Shown: positions 18,763 to 28,914, counted from the first letter of the stretch. The stretch is 37,898 bases of DNA from Chara braunii (GCA_003427395.1 BFEA01000642.1:124185-162082), one strand, 5' to 3'. Numbers and translations are program-made. The notes: a model not told the origin generated them from the sequence alone.

Positions 18763-19142
18763 GGTTAATGGGGGCCCAAATATTCGTCGTTTTCACTGGC
18801 AATTTCGATGCGAATTTCATCGAAAGTTTTAAAAACAAACGATAAGACACCATAGTTAAAACAAAAAAAAAAAAAATGCAAAAAAAAAAAAAAAAAAAAA
18901 AAAAAAACACACTATAAAACCCTAACACAAAGATACTGACGGAGTGAAAATGAAGCGTCCAACGAATTTAACGAAAGACCAACTTCTTCATTATTGATCC
19001 AAACATGTAAAAACTGGACACATGACGTACCCTAAAGCATATATATATCACTCAAAAAGAAAAACAAGAAAAAAAACAAAAAATCGGCACAATATGACAA
19101 TTTCGGTGCAAAATTCGTCGAAAATAACACCCCTGGTTAACC
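18763..19142. mobile_element. small inverted-repeat element (MITE-like) inside RNase H
   Basis: Non-coding, A-run-rich 380 bp that breaks the RNase H frame. The left end GGTTAATGGGGG and the right end read on the other strand, GGTTAACCAGGGG, are imperfect inverted repeats, and ATTTTCGACG-type sequence follows on both. The right half is matched at 33571-33702 in the opposite orientation, including GCTTTAGGGTA, so it is a repeat family. No clear target duplication is seen, and about 50 codons of RNase H are lost, so insertion came with a deletion. Confidence 0.7.
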
Positions 19143-20530
19143 GCTTGTGCTCTCAACCGAATTAAAAGAGCGACTTTCAAATCTAAGTGGTCTTTCTTTA
19201 CCATTCTCATCTCTCTGCACGAGCACTCCTCCTAATGTTATCGAGTCGCCGTCAGCTTCAATGATGAAGAGTCTCTCCTTTTCATCGTCGAAGTAGGGTA
19301 CTTCTAATACGACCCCGCCATCTCTGAACTTATCTTGAAGTGTCCGCACATCCTTCTCTCTTTGGTCTGACCACCATGAGCTAGCTCCTTGTCGCACCAT
19401 TTCTCTAAGAGGCTCGACTATCCTGGCAAAACCGGGGATGAAGATCCGCCAAAAGTTGCAGACCCCTAAGAAACTCCTTACATCCCCAACCGTTCTTACG
19501 GACATAGACCAGTTCAGGATTTTATCCACCTTCTTCGGATCGGGGCTCTTTCCTTCCAAGAAGCATCTAAGACCCAAGATCGTTACCTCCCTTTGGAACA
19601 ATAGTGATTTCGGTCCGCTGACTGTTAGGTTATACTTAGCCAACCTTTCTAGTACTTTCGTCACTCCCTTCGCATGTTCCCACACAAATCGTCTAACTCG
19701 ACCATCCACTAAGGTCTCATCCTTTTCCTTCGGTCCTTTAACCGGATTATCATCGATGTATGGGAAGTCTATGACCTTCATCATGTCTCACTGGACGACC
19801 GCAACCCCATTCGTCCACCCTTGCGTCACTACACACATTTGTATGAGGCCTCTAGGTGTGTGCATGGCGGTCATAGGTCGACTAGTAGGATCTATGGGGA
19901 ACTGGTCATAGCCAGAGAATAAGTCTACTAGGGAGTAAATGCTCCTTCCGGCGAAAGACTCGTCCAGTAGATCCGCGTTCGGTAAACTACCCGCATCGCG
20001 AACAGTTACCGAATTCAACTTTTGCAAGTTTTGTATCCAGCGTAGACCTCCTCCTGACTTTCAAAAACAAGACTAGTGATTGACATAAGCGTCATCCGCT
20101 GGTTCTGCAACGTTGGAGGGGATCTTCTGGTTTATGTACTTCATTACTTTTTTTTCTTCCTTTTGAGTATATTTCGTGGGTCTATCATTCCAAGGCGTGT
20201 GAGGGATGGTCCAAATCTTGACCATCTTGATCATGCAATGTCCAGTCGTCCTCTCTCCTCATCATTAAAGGAAAAGGCTCCACTGTACTTCTGACATAAT
20301 TCACATATGAAATTCCTCTCAGCCGATAGAAGGAAGTCATCGGCTCCTACCTTCATTATTTTGAACCTCTCTGGGGTAATTTTTCCCCCTTTTAATGCAG
20401 CCTCTCTTAATCTTTTAATTATCTTTCTTTCCTTCTCCAATGCCTCATTGTAATCCTTCTCTATCAGGACGACCACTGAATTTTTCTTAACACCCTTGCG
20501 CTTATACTTTCTCTTAGATCCGGTGGCTAT
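19143..20530 (-). pseudogene. Ty3/gypsy reverse transcriptase and N-terminal RNase H, broken
   Basis: The RT fingers begin with KIWTIPHTPWNDRPTKYTQK (about 20215-20155). LVDLFSGYDQFPID (about 19925) is the first catalytic Asp region, and FPYIDDNPVKG holds the catalytic YIDD at 19760-19749. The thumb has RSFLGVCNFWRIFIPGFARI (about 19490-19430). RNase H begins at FIIEADGDSITLGGVL (about 19260). Breaks: a frame change in A-rich sequence near 20530, another near 20230, TGA 19788, and loss of the RNase H middle at 19142. Upstream residues (20476-20231) hold a lysine/glutamate-rich stretch before RT. Confidence 0.92.
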
Positions 20531-21135
20531 TTTCCTAAAAAAGGCTTAGTTGAAGAGAAGGTGAGCTGCATTGTCCCCGCTTTTGCTACCCTCACAGCAT
20601 CCTTGAATCCTTTCATCTCTCTCTTGTCGCCCAACTCCTTTTCTTTATCCAGGAGCTTGAGCATCTTACCGATATCATTTACTTTAATCGTTGTCTTCTC
20701 ATCTATTATTCCACTTTTTTTAAGCTTTGCTCGCACTTCCTCTATCAGCTTGTTAGATTCTCCATGCTTAAGATAATAAATATATCGCTGATGACGAGGA
20801 TGATGTCTATAACTTATCACAAAAGTTTGTTTTTGACCAGTGATAGGATCCTGGAAAGAGAGTCAGGCCGCTTCATCATGGCTAAAGAATGCACAAGCCT
20901 TCATTTTATGTAGGAAAGGGGCTCCAAGAATGTAATCATGATCCAAATTAGAAACCACGAACCCCTGGATCTCGGTCCGCAAAGTTCCAATTCATATAAG
21001 CAGATCATCAATGAATCCCTCCAATGGTAGGAATCCGGCTATATTGGAGAGTTGGTGATTGGCTTTCCTATCTATTCCTAGCCCAGATGATCTCATCGTG
21101 GCCGAGGATATAAGCACCATCTCGGCCCCGGAGTC
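20531..21135 (-). pseudogene. retropepsin-type aspartic protease and linker
   Basis: LVDSGAEMVLIS has the active-site D-S-G at 21135-21127, the retropepsin form of D-T/S-G. IQGFVVSNLDHDYILGAPFL (about 20970-20910) is the matching ILG motif of the second half of the fold. A Lys/Glu-rich linker follows down to 20527. The frame is one base out of phase with gag at about 21138 and has TGA at 20992 and 20863. In intact elements this enzyme matures Gag-Pol. Confidence 0.88.
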
Positions 21136-21137
21136 CA

Positions 21138-22847
21138 CTAGGGCTCAACTTTCACGTCATTTACAGAGATATTCAAGTATTCGCACGACATATTGCCAAA
21201 CCTCATCTTGGTACCAGGCGGGGCTCTTTCCACATGCTGAGGGAAGATCCTTAGGCTATTGATTTCTACCTTCCGCCTCTCAACCATCTTCTCAAGCTCT
21301 TCGCTAAACTTGGGCCCCAAGGCTACTGACTCTTTCAAGGATAGGGTGATCTCGGTCTCCTCGAGTAATTTCTTTACTACTTCATCTATCGAGATCCCTT
21401 CCTCGGCCTCGGATCTCAAGACCACCTTCCTCTCCTTCCCGATATTTTCCTTTCCTTTCCCTTCCTTCACTAAGTCCTTGGTCCCATCGATCAGCTGATC
21501 TAGCTCTCTTTGAGTCTTTTCCCGCCTTTTTTTTTCGACCTCTTTTTGGCTGATATGGGATACATTCAAGTTTTGAGTTTCAGAATTGTCGTTTCGAGTC
21601 ACTTTCTCCGGAGGTAGCATACTATCAAAGATGATAACATTAACCCTAGCTCTCTTCTTTTTGTCTTTATGGGCCTTAGCCTTTTCTAGGATCACCGCTC
21701 GCATCCCTCCCTTCACTCGAAAGTCTACCTTGTTCCAATTGGCATCACAAAGGTGCCCATTGGCGTTTTTCTTGATAATTTCTTCTTCAAGTTCCTTCTC
21801 TAGTGTTGGACACCAGGTTAGACTATGGCTTTCCTCGTCACAATAATAACATCGGAAGGGATCATCTCTCCTTTGTCAATCTCGACTCTTATTATCTTTC
21901 TTCCAATCCTGATCGCACTTCTTCTTTTGTCTCTCTTTTCTCCTTCGCCTAGCGTCATTGTCGTCACTACTTTCGCTCTCACTTTCATTCTCTTCCTTTT
22001 GCTTCTCCTTCTTACTTTCTTCCTTGCCTTCTTCGGCTCCAACAAGTGCTTGAGTTGCTGGGGAAGGAAGGGTTAACTTTTCGAAGCTACAAAGCTTAAC
22101 GAGAAGACCAAGGCTTTCATCGGCCTTCAAGTTTCCTCCCGCAGTTGCCTCAACATTTCCCTCTGTTATACTAGTGATTGCTTTCATCTGTTTCATAGAC
22201 CATTTCCGGTTTGACACTGAAGGTAACTCACTGACCATCTCAACTACTTCATCCCACTTCAAAGGGTAATGGGCAGCGCGGCTTACCACACTCTTTCTTT
22301 CATCCTCTGCAAAATTAGTTAGCAGGACATGACACTTCTGGGCCTCCTCTAGAAAGGGTACTCTCCGCACAACCCGCTCAAAATCTTTCAGAAATTGGTC
22401 GGGGGTAGTGTACTTGGAACGTCCTACATCCAACAAATTTTGCATAGTTGTTGGAACGTGATACTTTGCATACTCCTCTAACATCTTTTGTCTAACTTTC
22501 ACCCATGTTGTCAGCCCTTGTGTCGTTTTTGTCACTGACACCCTCATCTTAGGCTCAACATAGGCTAGCAGAGCTTTCAACTTTTGTTTGTCCGACCAAC
22601 CGTGGCTCATATCGAACACATCATAATCCTCCAAGAACTCCCTAACCTTGGTTCCATCAAAACAGGGTATGTTCTCTGGAGGTACCTCGGCTCTCGGAAG
22701 ATCTAACCGGATATTCATAGTGTCCATCCCGGTCTTCATGGCCTCTATCATGTTCAACATTTCTTGTAGAACAGCGATAGTGGTCACTTCTCCAGCCCCT
22801 GGAGAGGAACTAGCACCGCTCTGCCGTGCGTTCGGTCCTCTGACCAT
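21138..22847 (-). pseudogene. Gag with capsid domain and CCHC zinc knuckle, split by one TGA
   Basis: ATG 22847 (MVRGPNARQSGASSSPGAGE) opens a frame of 569 codons with a single TGA at 21876-21878. Residues about 55-210 are a retrotransposon capsid: VPPENIPCFDGTKVREFLED, MLEEYAKYHVPTTMQNLLDV and YTTPDQFLKDFERVVRRVPF. Then comes a Lys/Glu-rich stretch. Just after the TGA, in phase, C-YY-C-DEES-H-SLTW-C is the zinc knuckle (21851-21810) that binds genomic RNA. The rest is charged and coiled-coil-like, up to the protease. The TGA may be decay of CGA; readthrough is the less likely alternative. The start lies 25 bases after the stop of the preceding unknown ORF. Confidence 0.92.
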
Positions 22848-22872
22848 CTTGCCTGGCTTACTGGTTAAACTC

Positions 22873-23295
22873 CTATTTCTTCCTAAACCAATTATCTTTT
22901 AGGATTGTGTTTAAAATTGGTTCCCAGCTTCTGCCGTCAGTAAAGCTTTCTGGTAGATGGGGCTCGGGAAACCTATCAAACACGATCGGTATTAAGTCAC
23001 TAACTACTCTTGCCCGTATTCTTTCTAACTCTTTTTTTTTTTTATCAACTATATTATTAATCCAGCTTCGAAAAGACTCGCGATCCATCCCTCTCTCTCT
23101 CAGTGAGGGAACATAGGGTCGAATATCGTATTCACCAGTGTCAAGGAACTTCACTACAAGGATATACGCCTTCCCGGGTGCATGCTTCTCCTCCAGGGAT
23201 ATGCAGCAGTCTACCTTGTAGGGAAAAACTCCTCCAGTGGTAAATGGAACTAATGCGTCCAATATTGCCGTGACTGTCGGACAGTAACCAGACAT
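22873..23295 (-). CDS. unknown repeat-family protein, module E (intact)
   Basis: An intact 140-codon ATG ORF directly upstream of gag, with no known family. It shows the shared plan of the array: VPFTTGGVFPYKVDCCIS, then YILVVKFLDTGEYDIRPYVP, a helical charged middle (NNIVDKKKKELERIRARV), then FDRFPEPHLPESFTDGRSWE and PILNTILKDNWF. No signal peptide or membrane segment. It lies in the element interior between PBS and gag and so would be carried in the genomic RNA. A role in the element's life cycle or an acquired host gene are both possible. Confidence 0.6.
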   Translation of the reverse strand: MSGYCPTVTAILDALVPFTTGGVFPYKVDCCISLEEKHAPGKAYILVVKFLDTGEYDIRPYVPSLRERGMDRESFRSWINNIVDKKKKELERIRARVVSDLIPIVFDRFPEPHLPESFTDGRSWEPILNTILKDNWFRKK

Positions 23296-23298
23296 TAC

Positions 23299-23628
23299 CT
23301 AATTCCTAACTTCTATTAGTATCACTCTCAACCTTCCATATTCATCATAGACTTTGTGCTCCACCTCTACTTCATAGACGCTGGTGTCAATATAGAGTTC
23401 ACCTTCGGCCTCGTCGATGCAAGATACGCTTCTCCTGATTTCTACTACCTTTGTTACTGGATCTCGAACCCTTCTACAAATCAAGGTCCCTAACAAGCAT
23501 TGGTCCTCATGGCTCCAACCGCAAATGAGGGCTCTCATCTTCTCAGATTCTTGTCTTTTCAGCTCTTTCTCTATCCCTTGTCTTACAAAGTTACCTCCAA
23601 TCGAGCTTTCACGATTGCCTTTCGCCAT
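23299..23628 (-). CDS. unknown ORF between modules D and E
   Basis: 109-codon ATG ORF ending TAG 23299, 3 bases from the ATG of module E. It starts with a charged helix (RQGIEKELKRQESEKMRALI), has a Cys pair (ICGWSHEDQCLLGTLICRRV), and ends LYIDTSVYEVEVEHKVYDEY then GRLRVILIEVRN. That end resembles the tail of module C (FCFEVYLDEQRATVIGVVRG) and part of the LTR ORF (FLEVSYIYADKRGRIEILIG), so it may be the second domain of the same family, split from its first. No known family. Confidence 0.5.
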   Translation of the reverse strand: MAKGNRESSIGGNFVRQGIEKELKRQESEKMRALICGWSHEDQCLLGTLICRRVRDPVTKVVEIRRSVSCIDEAEGELYIDTSVYEVEVEHKVYDEYGRLRVILIEVRN

Positions 23629-23662
23629 CTCATGATTTCTCCATCTTTAGTCAGCCCTACAT

Positions 23663-24185
23663 TCACCGAGTTTTCTCTCTAAGAAGCCAACAAGTTTTCT
23701 GTCTTTGCCAAGTGATAGAAAATTCAGGAGATCCTTCATCCTGGACTTCAAACCGACGTACAAAGGTATCAAGAAACAACGTCTTTGGTCGCATGACTAG
23801 GTCATTCTCTCTTGCCTTACCAACCACGACAATAGTTTCTAGAAGAGGTGTCCAGTCTCTCCTGTCAGCGAAGCTATCCGTAGTCAGAAAACTAGGGTGT
23901 CTTTCAAATTGTCTGACTCGTTTTCCCCAAGTCACTTTCTCATGCAAGCTTCGAAGTAGTCCCCTTATCCTCGAGAGATGAATATACACTCTCCCCAGAC
24001 ACTCTAAATAACCTTCTTCCTCTTTTATTCCTTCCTGAGCATAAATCCTCACGTCAAGCTCGTCAGTCTTGAAAAATCTGACCACTGGAACATAGAATAC
24101 TAAACGCCCTTCCTTACAGACGTCGTGTCTCAATATCTCGAACGGACTGCAATGTCAATCTCAATTACTTTATCTAACTATCCTC
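23663..24185 (-). pseudogene. unknown repeat-family protein, module D (divergent)
   Basis: Open frame from about 24185 to TAG/TAA near 23663. The family plan is recognisable but divergent: SPFEILRHDVCKEG, LVFYVPVVRFFKTDELDVRI, KVTWGKRVRQFERHPSF, TTDSFADRRDWTPLLETIVV. A tail (RPKTLFLDTFVRRFEVQDEG) follows. The 5' part before 24133 lacks the usual start and the phase upstream is broken. Confidence 0.5.
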
Positions 24186-24233
24186 TACCAATGGTCACAG
24201 TCGCAATTGACATATAGTTTTCACATTCCAGTA

Positions 24234-24940
24234 TCATTGCCTTAGGCTGCTTCTAGCGCCTCTAACCAGACTGTCTGGAGGACGCTGTCTAGATAGGATG
24301 GTCTCATTTCTAGCGTGTAGCATCACTTTCCTGCCATCCGAACTCTTGCAATCCAGAAAATGCCCAATCTTAGTCTGATCCGTAATTGTTTTAAAAACAG
24401 TCGTCCGCATAAGCTCAAGGTAGTGTTCTACCATGCCAATCTCATCATGTCTACCAAGTCTAGTGTCGCATCCTCTCACAACCCCGATAACAGTCGCTCG
24501 TTGCTCATCTAGATAGACCTCGAAGCAGAAGCTCTCTCCGTCATCAGGAGTGTAGACATCTCTTGGCATGACTCGCCACACTCGGTCCCTAAGTACCGCG
24601 TTGAGGATTGGTCCCCTGTCCTTTCCGTCACAGAAGCTAGCGGGCACAGGCGGACTTGGGAATCTCTCAAACTCTCTAGGCATGACACTCCAAGTCACTT
24701 TCTTCCCTCGTTGTCTCAGCAACAACCTTTCATCTGGGACATACTCAGCAGCAACTATCCGATATGTCTCATAATCGATCCCTCTCCTTGTCTCTGCAGC
24801 TACGTATGGCCTCACATCATAGTCATTTGTATCAAGAAACCGAGCTACAAGGACGTACAAGATCACTGAGTCGTGCTCACAAGTCACACACCTCTCAATG
24901 ACGTACGGGAAGGCACCCCCAGCCGTGATCTTTGTCTCGC
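24234..24940 (-). CDS. unknown repeat-family protein, module C (longest copy)
   Basis: The open frame runs from the junction with module B (24940) to 24234. First domain: GGAFPYVIERCVTCEHDSVI, LYVLVARFLDTNDYDVRPYV, KKVTWSVMPREFERFPSPPV, ASFCDGKDRGPILNAVLRDR. Second domain: VWRVMPRDVYTPDDGESFCF, EVYLDEQRATVIGVVRGCDT, then a Thr/Lys-rich tail to about residue 217. It is the only copy in which both domains are in one frame, so it shows the likely full architecture. The true start codon is uncertain because the 5' end was replaced by the duplication with module B. Confidence 0.55.
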
Positions 24941-25308
24941 GTTGAGGATTGGTCCCCAGTCCTTTCCGTCGCAGAAGCTAGCGGACACAGGCGGACTTGA
25001 GAATCTCTCAAACTCTCTAGGCAGGACACTCCAAGTTACTTTCTTCCCTCGTTGTCTCAGCACCAACCTTTCATCCATGACATACTCTGCAGCAGCTATC
25101 CAACATGTCTCATAATCGATCCCTCCCCTTGTCTCAGCAGCTACGTATGGCCTCAACCATAGTCATCTGTATTAAGAAACCGAGCTACAAGGACGTACAA
25201 GATCACTGAGTCGTGCTCACAAGTCACACACCTCTCAATGACGTACGGGAAGACACCCCCAACCGTGGTCCTTGTCAGCGCCTCTATCGCTTTCGTTATT
25301 GCTGACAT
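24941..25308 (-). pseudogene. unknown repeat-family protein, module B (frameshifted tandem duplicate)
   Basis: ATG 25308 begins MSAITKAIEALTRTTVGGVF, then PYVIERCVTCEHDSVI and YVLVARFLNTDDYG, then TGA after a frameshift near 25155. The rest continues in another phase (MRPYVAAETRGGIDYETCWI to SASFCDGKDWGPILNA). The block is nearly identical to module C at a spacing of 340-341 bp, so B and C are a recent tandem duplication. B ends exactly where C begins. Confidence 0.6.
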
Positions 25309-25332
25309 CGACTACTTACCAGGTTTGCCTTC

Positions 25333-25686
25333 TTAGTGCTGCATTGATGATTGGCTGTCAGTTCCTACCATCACAGAATCCTTTGGGCACCGACGGGGTA
25401 AGCTCCAACTCGCCTCTATCCCTTGTTGTCTCAATTGATCCCTCTCTACTTCGACACACCTCACAATAACATCCCAGTTGGTAAAGAAACTCGGATCCTG
25501 ATCAGTCCTTTCTAGGATGTAGGGTCGAATATCATAATCATCAGTGTCAAGGAATCTAGAGACAAGCACATGCACAGCCGTCGTACTTTTTACATAAGTA
25601 ATGCATTTGACAAACATATAAGGGAAGGCACCACCGCAGGTGACACGAGTTAGGGCTTCTAGGACATTATACTCTTCAGTCATCAT
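25333..25686 (-). CDS. unknown repeat-family protein, module A (first in the element)
   Basis: 117-codon ATG ORF, the first after the PBS. EYNVLEALTRVTCGGAFPYM, VHVLVSRFLDTDDYDIRPYI and ERDQLRQQGIEASWSLP follow the family plan. After the last motif the phase is lost and the usual SFxDGxxWxPILN part is seen only in fragments (DSVMVGTDSQSSMQH). No known family. Confidence 0.5.
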   Translation of the reverse strand: MMTEEYNVLEALTRVTCGGAFPYMFVKCITYVKSTTAVHVLVSRFLDTDDYDIRPYILERTDQDPSFFTNWDVIVRCVEVERDQLRQQGIEASWSLPRRCPKDSVMVGTDSQSSMQH

Positions 25687-25926
25687 TTGGTTTCTGACTT
25701 ATGGACTTCTCAAGCGAAGGGTCCAGAAAAAAAAATTCAAACCCTTGCTTGCAGGTATGAATCACTTCAGATAGACTTCTGCAAGAGGCCCCTCTTCTCG
25801 GGGCTCCTCTAGCCAAAAGTCTTTATGACCTAAGCCAGACCTTGTACGAAATATGCTAGTCTGCTGCATAATCACATAATATTATAACCAAGGTCCGCTC
25901 CCAGGAACTCAAGATTTTTGAGTCCT
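25687..25926 (-). other. untranslated leader between PBS and first ORF
   Basis: No coding frame. A hairpin, AGAGGCCCC-TCTTCT-CGGGGCTCCTCT (25784-25810, one bulge), lies here; leaders of retroelements often carry packaging or dimerisation stems at this place, but that role is only inferred. Confidence 0.5.
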
Positions 25927-25940
25927 CGGCAACGGCGCCA
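25927..25940 (-). promoter_or_regulatory. primer-binding site matching tRNA-Asp
   Basis: On the + strand CGGCAACGGCGCCA is the 3' end of plant tRNA-Asp including CCA; extended to 18 bases, 17 agree. On the - strand this is TGGCGCCGTTGCCG, four A after the LTR end, the usual PBS position in Ty3/gypsy elements. It fixes element orientation and the right LTR as the 5' LTR. Confidence 0.93.
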
Positions 25941-26098
25941 TTTTTGTCGCGCCCCCACCGCTTCAAGGGTCTGGTTAAATGCTATTCCCTGGACCGAGCG
26001 CAGTGGGTTGGTGGACTGGAGCAGCCATCGGAGCGTTGTAGTCACTAATAATTTATAATAATGTCGTCATACATCATAGCGACTAACAAGAGAGAACC

Positions 26099-27200
26099 TC
26101 AATCAATGATGATAAGTGGTACCCCCTTGTGAGTAAGTGTCGCTGTCTGGGACTCCATATCTGGTACTCGCTAGTACCGCTCATCATTGAGAACCCGTGT
26201 GGCTATCGACTCTGGACCCACATAGCTGATATCAAGAGGCGTTGCTGGATCAATCTTGCAGATATAGGTCATGCATCTCGCCATCTCCTTGTCTGCAACG
26301 CTCCTAAGATAAAGCTCCTCTGCGAGGGTGATGTTGTCCGTAGCTCCAATCAATATCTCAATCCGTCCTCTCTTATCAGCATAGATGTAAGAAACCTCGA
26401 GGAAACGATCTCCGTAAAGAGGCTTCCGAAAAGCCTGCATAGCAAAGCCATCCCCGACCAGATGACTGTAGCCATCTCCGAGATATGGGACTGGACCTTC
26501 CCCTCTTGGGAGACCAATAATCGCCTCGGCCCTAGGATCGTCTGACATGTAAAAGTCAATCGCCCTCGAGCAGATACCGTGCAAGAAGATATGCAATCCT
26601 CCTTAATGTCGCTCTCCGCCGTCTCCGGTCGTCGGTCTCCAGCGCTCCTGCCACTGTCCACAAACTCAGTCTCTGTGAGTGTCCCGGTTGAAATAGTCGC
26701 CAAGATCAATGTCACTCATGTAGCAGGGTTCCTGGTAGGAATCATCAATCTCAGATCTCTGTACGCATGTAGTGATCGGGACCCCGGATTTGGCTATCTC
26801 CCTCCTGATATGGTTGTCCTTCCGCCTCTTCTCCTTGCTTGGAGACTCACAGAGGGGTTTAGGGTTACACCCATCAAAGTCGAAGAGTACACCCCCAGGC
26901 GCTGAAGGTACGCGAGGAAACACCACATGTAGCCAATTTTCCCTCGCATAGCTGTCCCTGCGAAATATGAAGTCAGCAATCCTGTCATACGTGGTGCCCT
27001 TCACCCCCTTTTCTGCCCCCTTTACCGAATAGGTAATCACCAGTGTGTGTCTCGAAGTTGGGAACTCATTGGCCCTGATAACAAAGCTCTGATGTCGCCA
27101 TGTCAGTAGCAGAACCTCTCGACCAGTCTACTCCACGTAGGGGCAGTCTCACGATGACGGGCCAGCTTGGACTGACGGCGCACTCTCACAAGTGCGGATG
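26099..27200 (-). pseudogene. LTR-encoded ORF, right copy, broken
   Basis: Same protein as at 9320-10440. LVITYSVKGAEKGVKG, YDRIADFIFRRDSYAREN, then GVLFDFDGC upstream; SDDPRAEAIIGLPRGEGPVP, then LGDGYSHLVGDGFAMQAFRK and DRFLEVSYIYADKRGRIEIL downstream. TGA 26666 and a phase break before 26596 separate the parts, and TAG 26171 stands where the left LTR has CAG. Because the central breaks are in both LTRs, they were there before the last transposition, or the ORF is spliced. Coding sequence in an LTR is rare (the mouse mammary tumour virus superantigen is the classic case). No family is recognised and no function is claimed. Confidence 0.5.
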
Positions 27201-27254
27201 CTCCCTCCAAGACCTGGTCGGATGGTAGTCAGCAACTCAATGTAAGTGTCTGCC

Positions 27255-27600
27255 CGAGTGAGCTCGGCTGAACAAACAACCTCAAGGAATGGGCCTGCCT
27301 GAAGGGGTCCGGCTAAAACAGCAACGATCTCGAGAAATGAGCCCGCTTGAAGGGGCCTGGTTGAATTGCAGCAATCTCAGGAAATGGACCCGCCTGAAGG
27401 GGCCCGACTGATCAGCAACAATCTCAAGTAGGCCCGCCTGAAGGGGCCCGACTGAACAGCGACAATCTCAAGTAGGCCCGCCTGAAGGGGCCCGACTGAA
27501 CAACAACAATCTCAAATAGGCCCGCCTGAAGGGGCCCGAATGATCAGCAACAATCTCAAATACATCCGCCTGAAGGGGCCCGACTGAACAACTACTGATC
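27255..27600. repeat. minisatellite block a, right LTR
   Basis: About seven units of GCCCGCCTGAAGGGGCCCG with CAACAATCTCAA; counterpart of 10488-10815. Confidence 0.9.
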
Positions 27601-27794
27601 AGCATGACATCTCATGCACAGGGACCAGTCATAAATGCTGAGTGTACTGGGGCTGGACTATACCAAGTCGTCCGTGCAAGGACTGAACTACAAATGCTCC
27701 TTATACGGGAACATATCACATGCATGAGGTGGTGCTGATCAACAAGGAAATAAATCGACGGGAGCGTAATGGCAAATCATCCCAACATCATCAT

Positions 27795-28470
27795 AACACT
27801 TAAATGACAATATCCAGCCTGGGCACGCATAGGCCCGCACTCTAATAACAGTTCCAGGCTTGGGCGCGCATGGGCGCGCACTTAAATAACAATATCCAGC
27901 GCAAGCACACATGGGTGCACAGTCAAATGACAGTATCCAGCCTGGACGCGGATGGGTGCATACTCAAACTGCAACGTTAAGCTTGGGCGCGCATGGGTGC
28001 GCACTCTAACAGCAATGCCAAACTGAGGCACGCAGTCTAACAGCAATGCCAAGCTTGGGCGCACATGGGCGTGCACTCTAACAGCAATGCCAAGCTTGGG
28101 CGTGCATGGGCGCGCACTCTAACAACAATGCCAAGCTTGGGCGCGAATGGGCGCCCACTCTAACAGCAATGCCAAGCTTGGGCGCGCATGGGCGCGCACT
28201 CGAACAGCAATGCCAAGCTTGGGCGCGCTGGGCGTACGCTCAAATAGCGATGCGGAGCACGGGCGTGCATAGGCGCGCACCCAAATAGTCGTACAAAGCC
28301 TGGGCGTGCATGGGTGTGCGCTCAAATAACAATATCAGGCTTGGGCGCGAGCTTAAAATAACAATATGTGGTCTGGGCGCGCATGGGCGCGCACTTAAAT
28401 AGCAACTTCTGGTCTGGGCGCGTATGGACGTGCACTTAAAAAACAATATCAGGGACGGGCGTGCATTCGG
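27795..28470. repeat. minisatellite block b, right LTR
   Basis: About sixteen units with GGGCGCGCATGGGCGCGCAC; the counterpart of 11045-11735 with a few unit gains and losses. Confidence 0.92.
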
Positions 28471-28914
28471 GTAACCTGATGTATGCGCAGTTTGTTGGTC
28501 AATGACTGTAACAATCGGCCTTCATTTAGGTCCAGGCCACTATTGCCATCAAATGGAAATTGGTCAACTGAACCTCACTGTGTGTGACCGCTCAAGCACT
28601 GGCTCAAAAATTGAGCAACTGCCAACTCTTCAGGCAATGAGCTTTGGTGTTCGGGCAATGCATATTGGCGCGCAGACTGAAAATCGGTTATTTCCCAAGT
28701 CCACAATTAGAATGGATATAGGCGTTTCAGACTTAAATCAGCTATTTACCAGGCACACAATTGAAATGGATGCCGACGCTCAGGCTCGAAATCGGCTATC
28801 CGCAAGAGTTGTGTCATTGGTCAAAGTTCTTAGATGGACACACTAGCTCTTAATCAAAATAGTGCTTCAGAGTTTGGATGCGCATCGACGCACTGGTCAA
28901 AGCTACCTTTCGAT
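28471..28914. other. LTR spacer, no gene
   Basis: Matches 11736-12185; a 114-codon open frame here is shared only in part by the other copy and is not protein-like. Confidence 0.55.
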
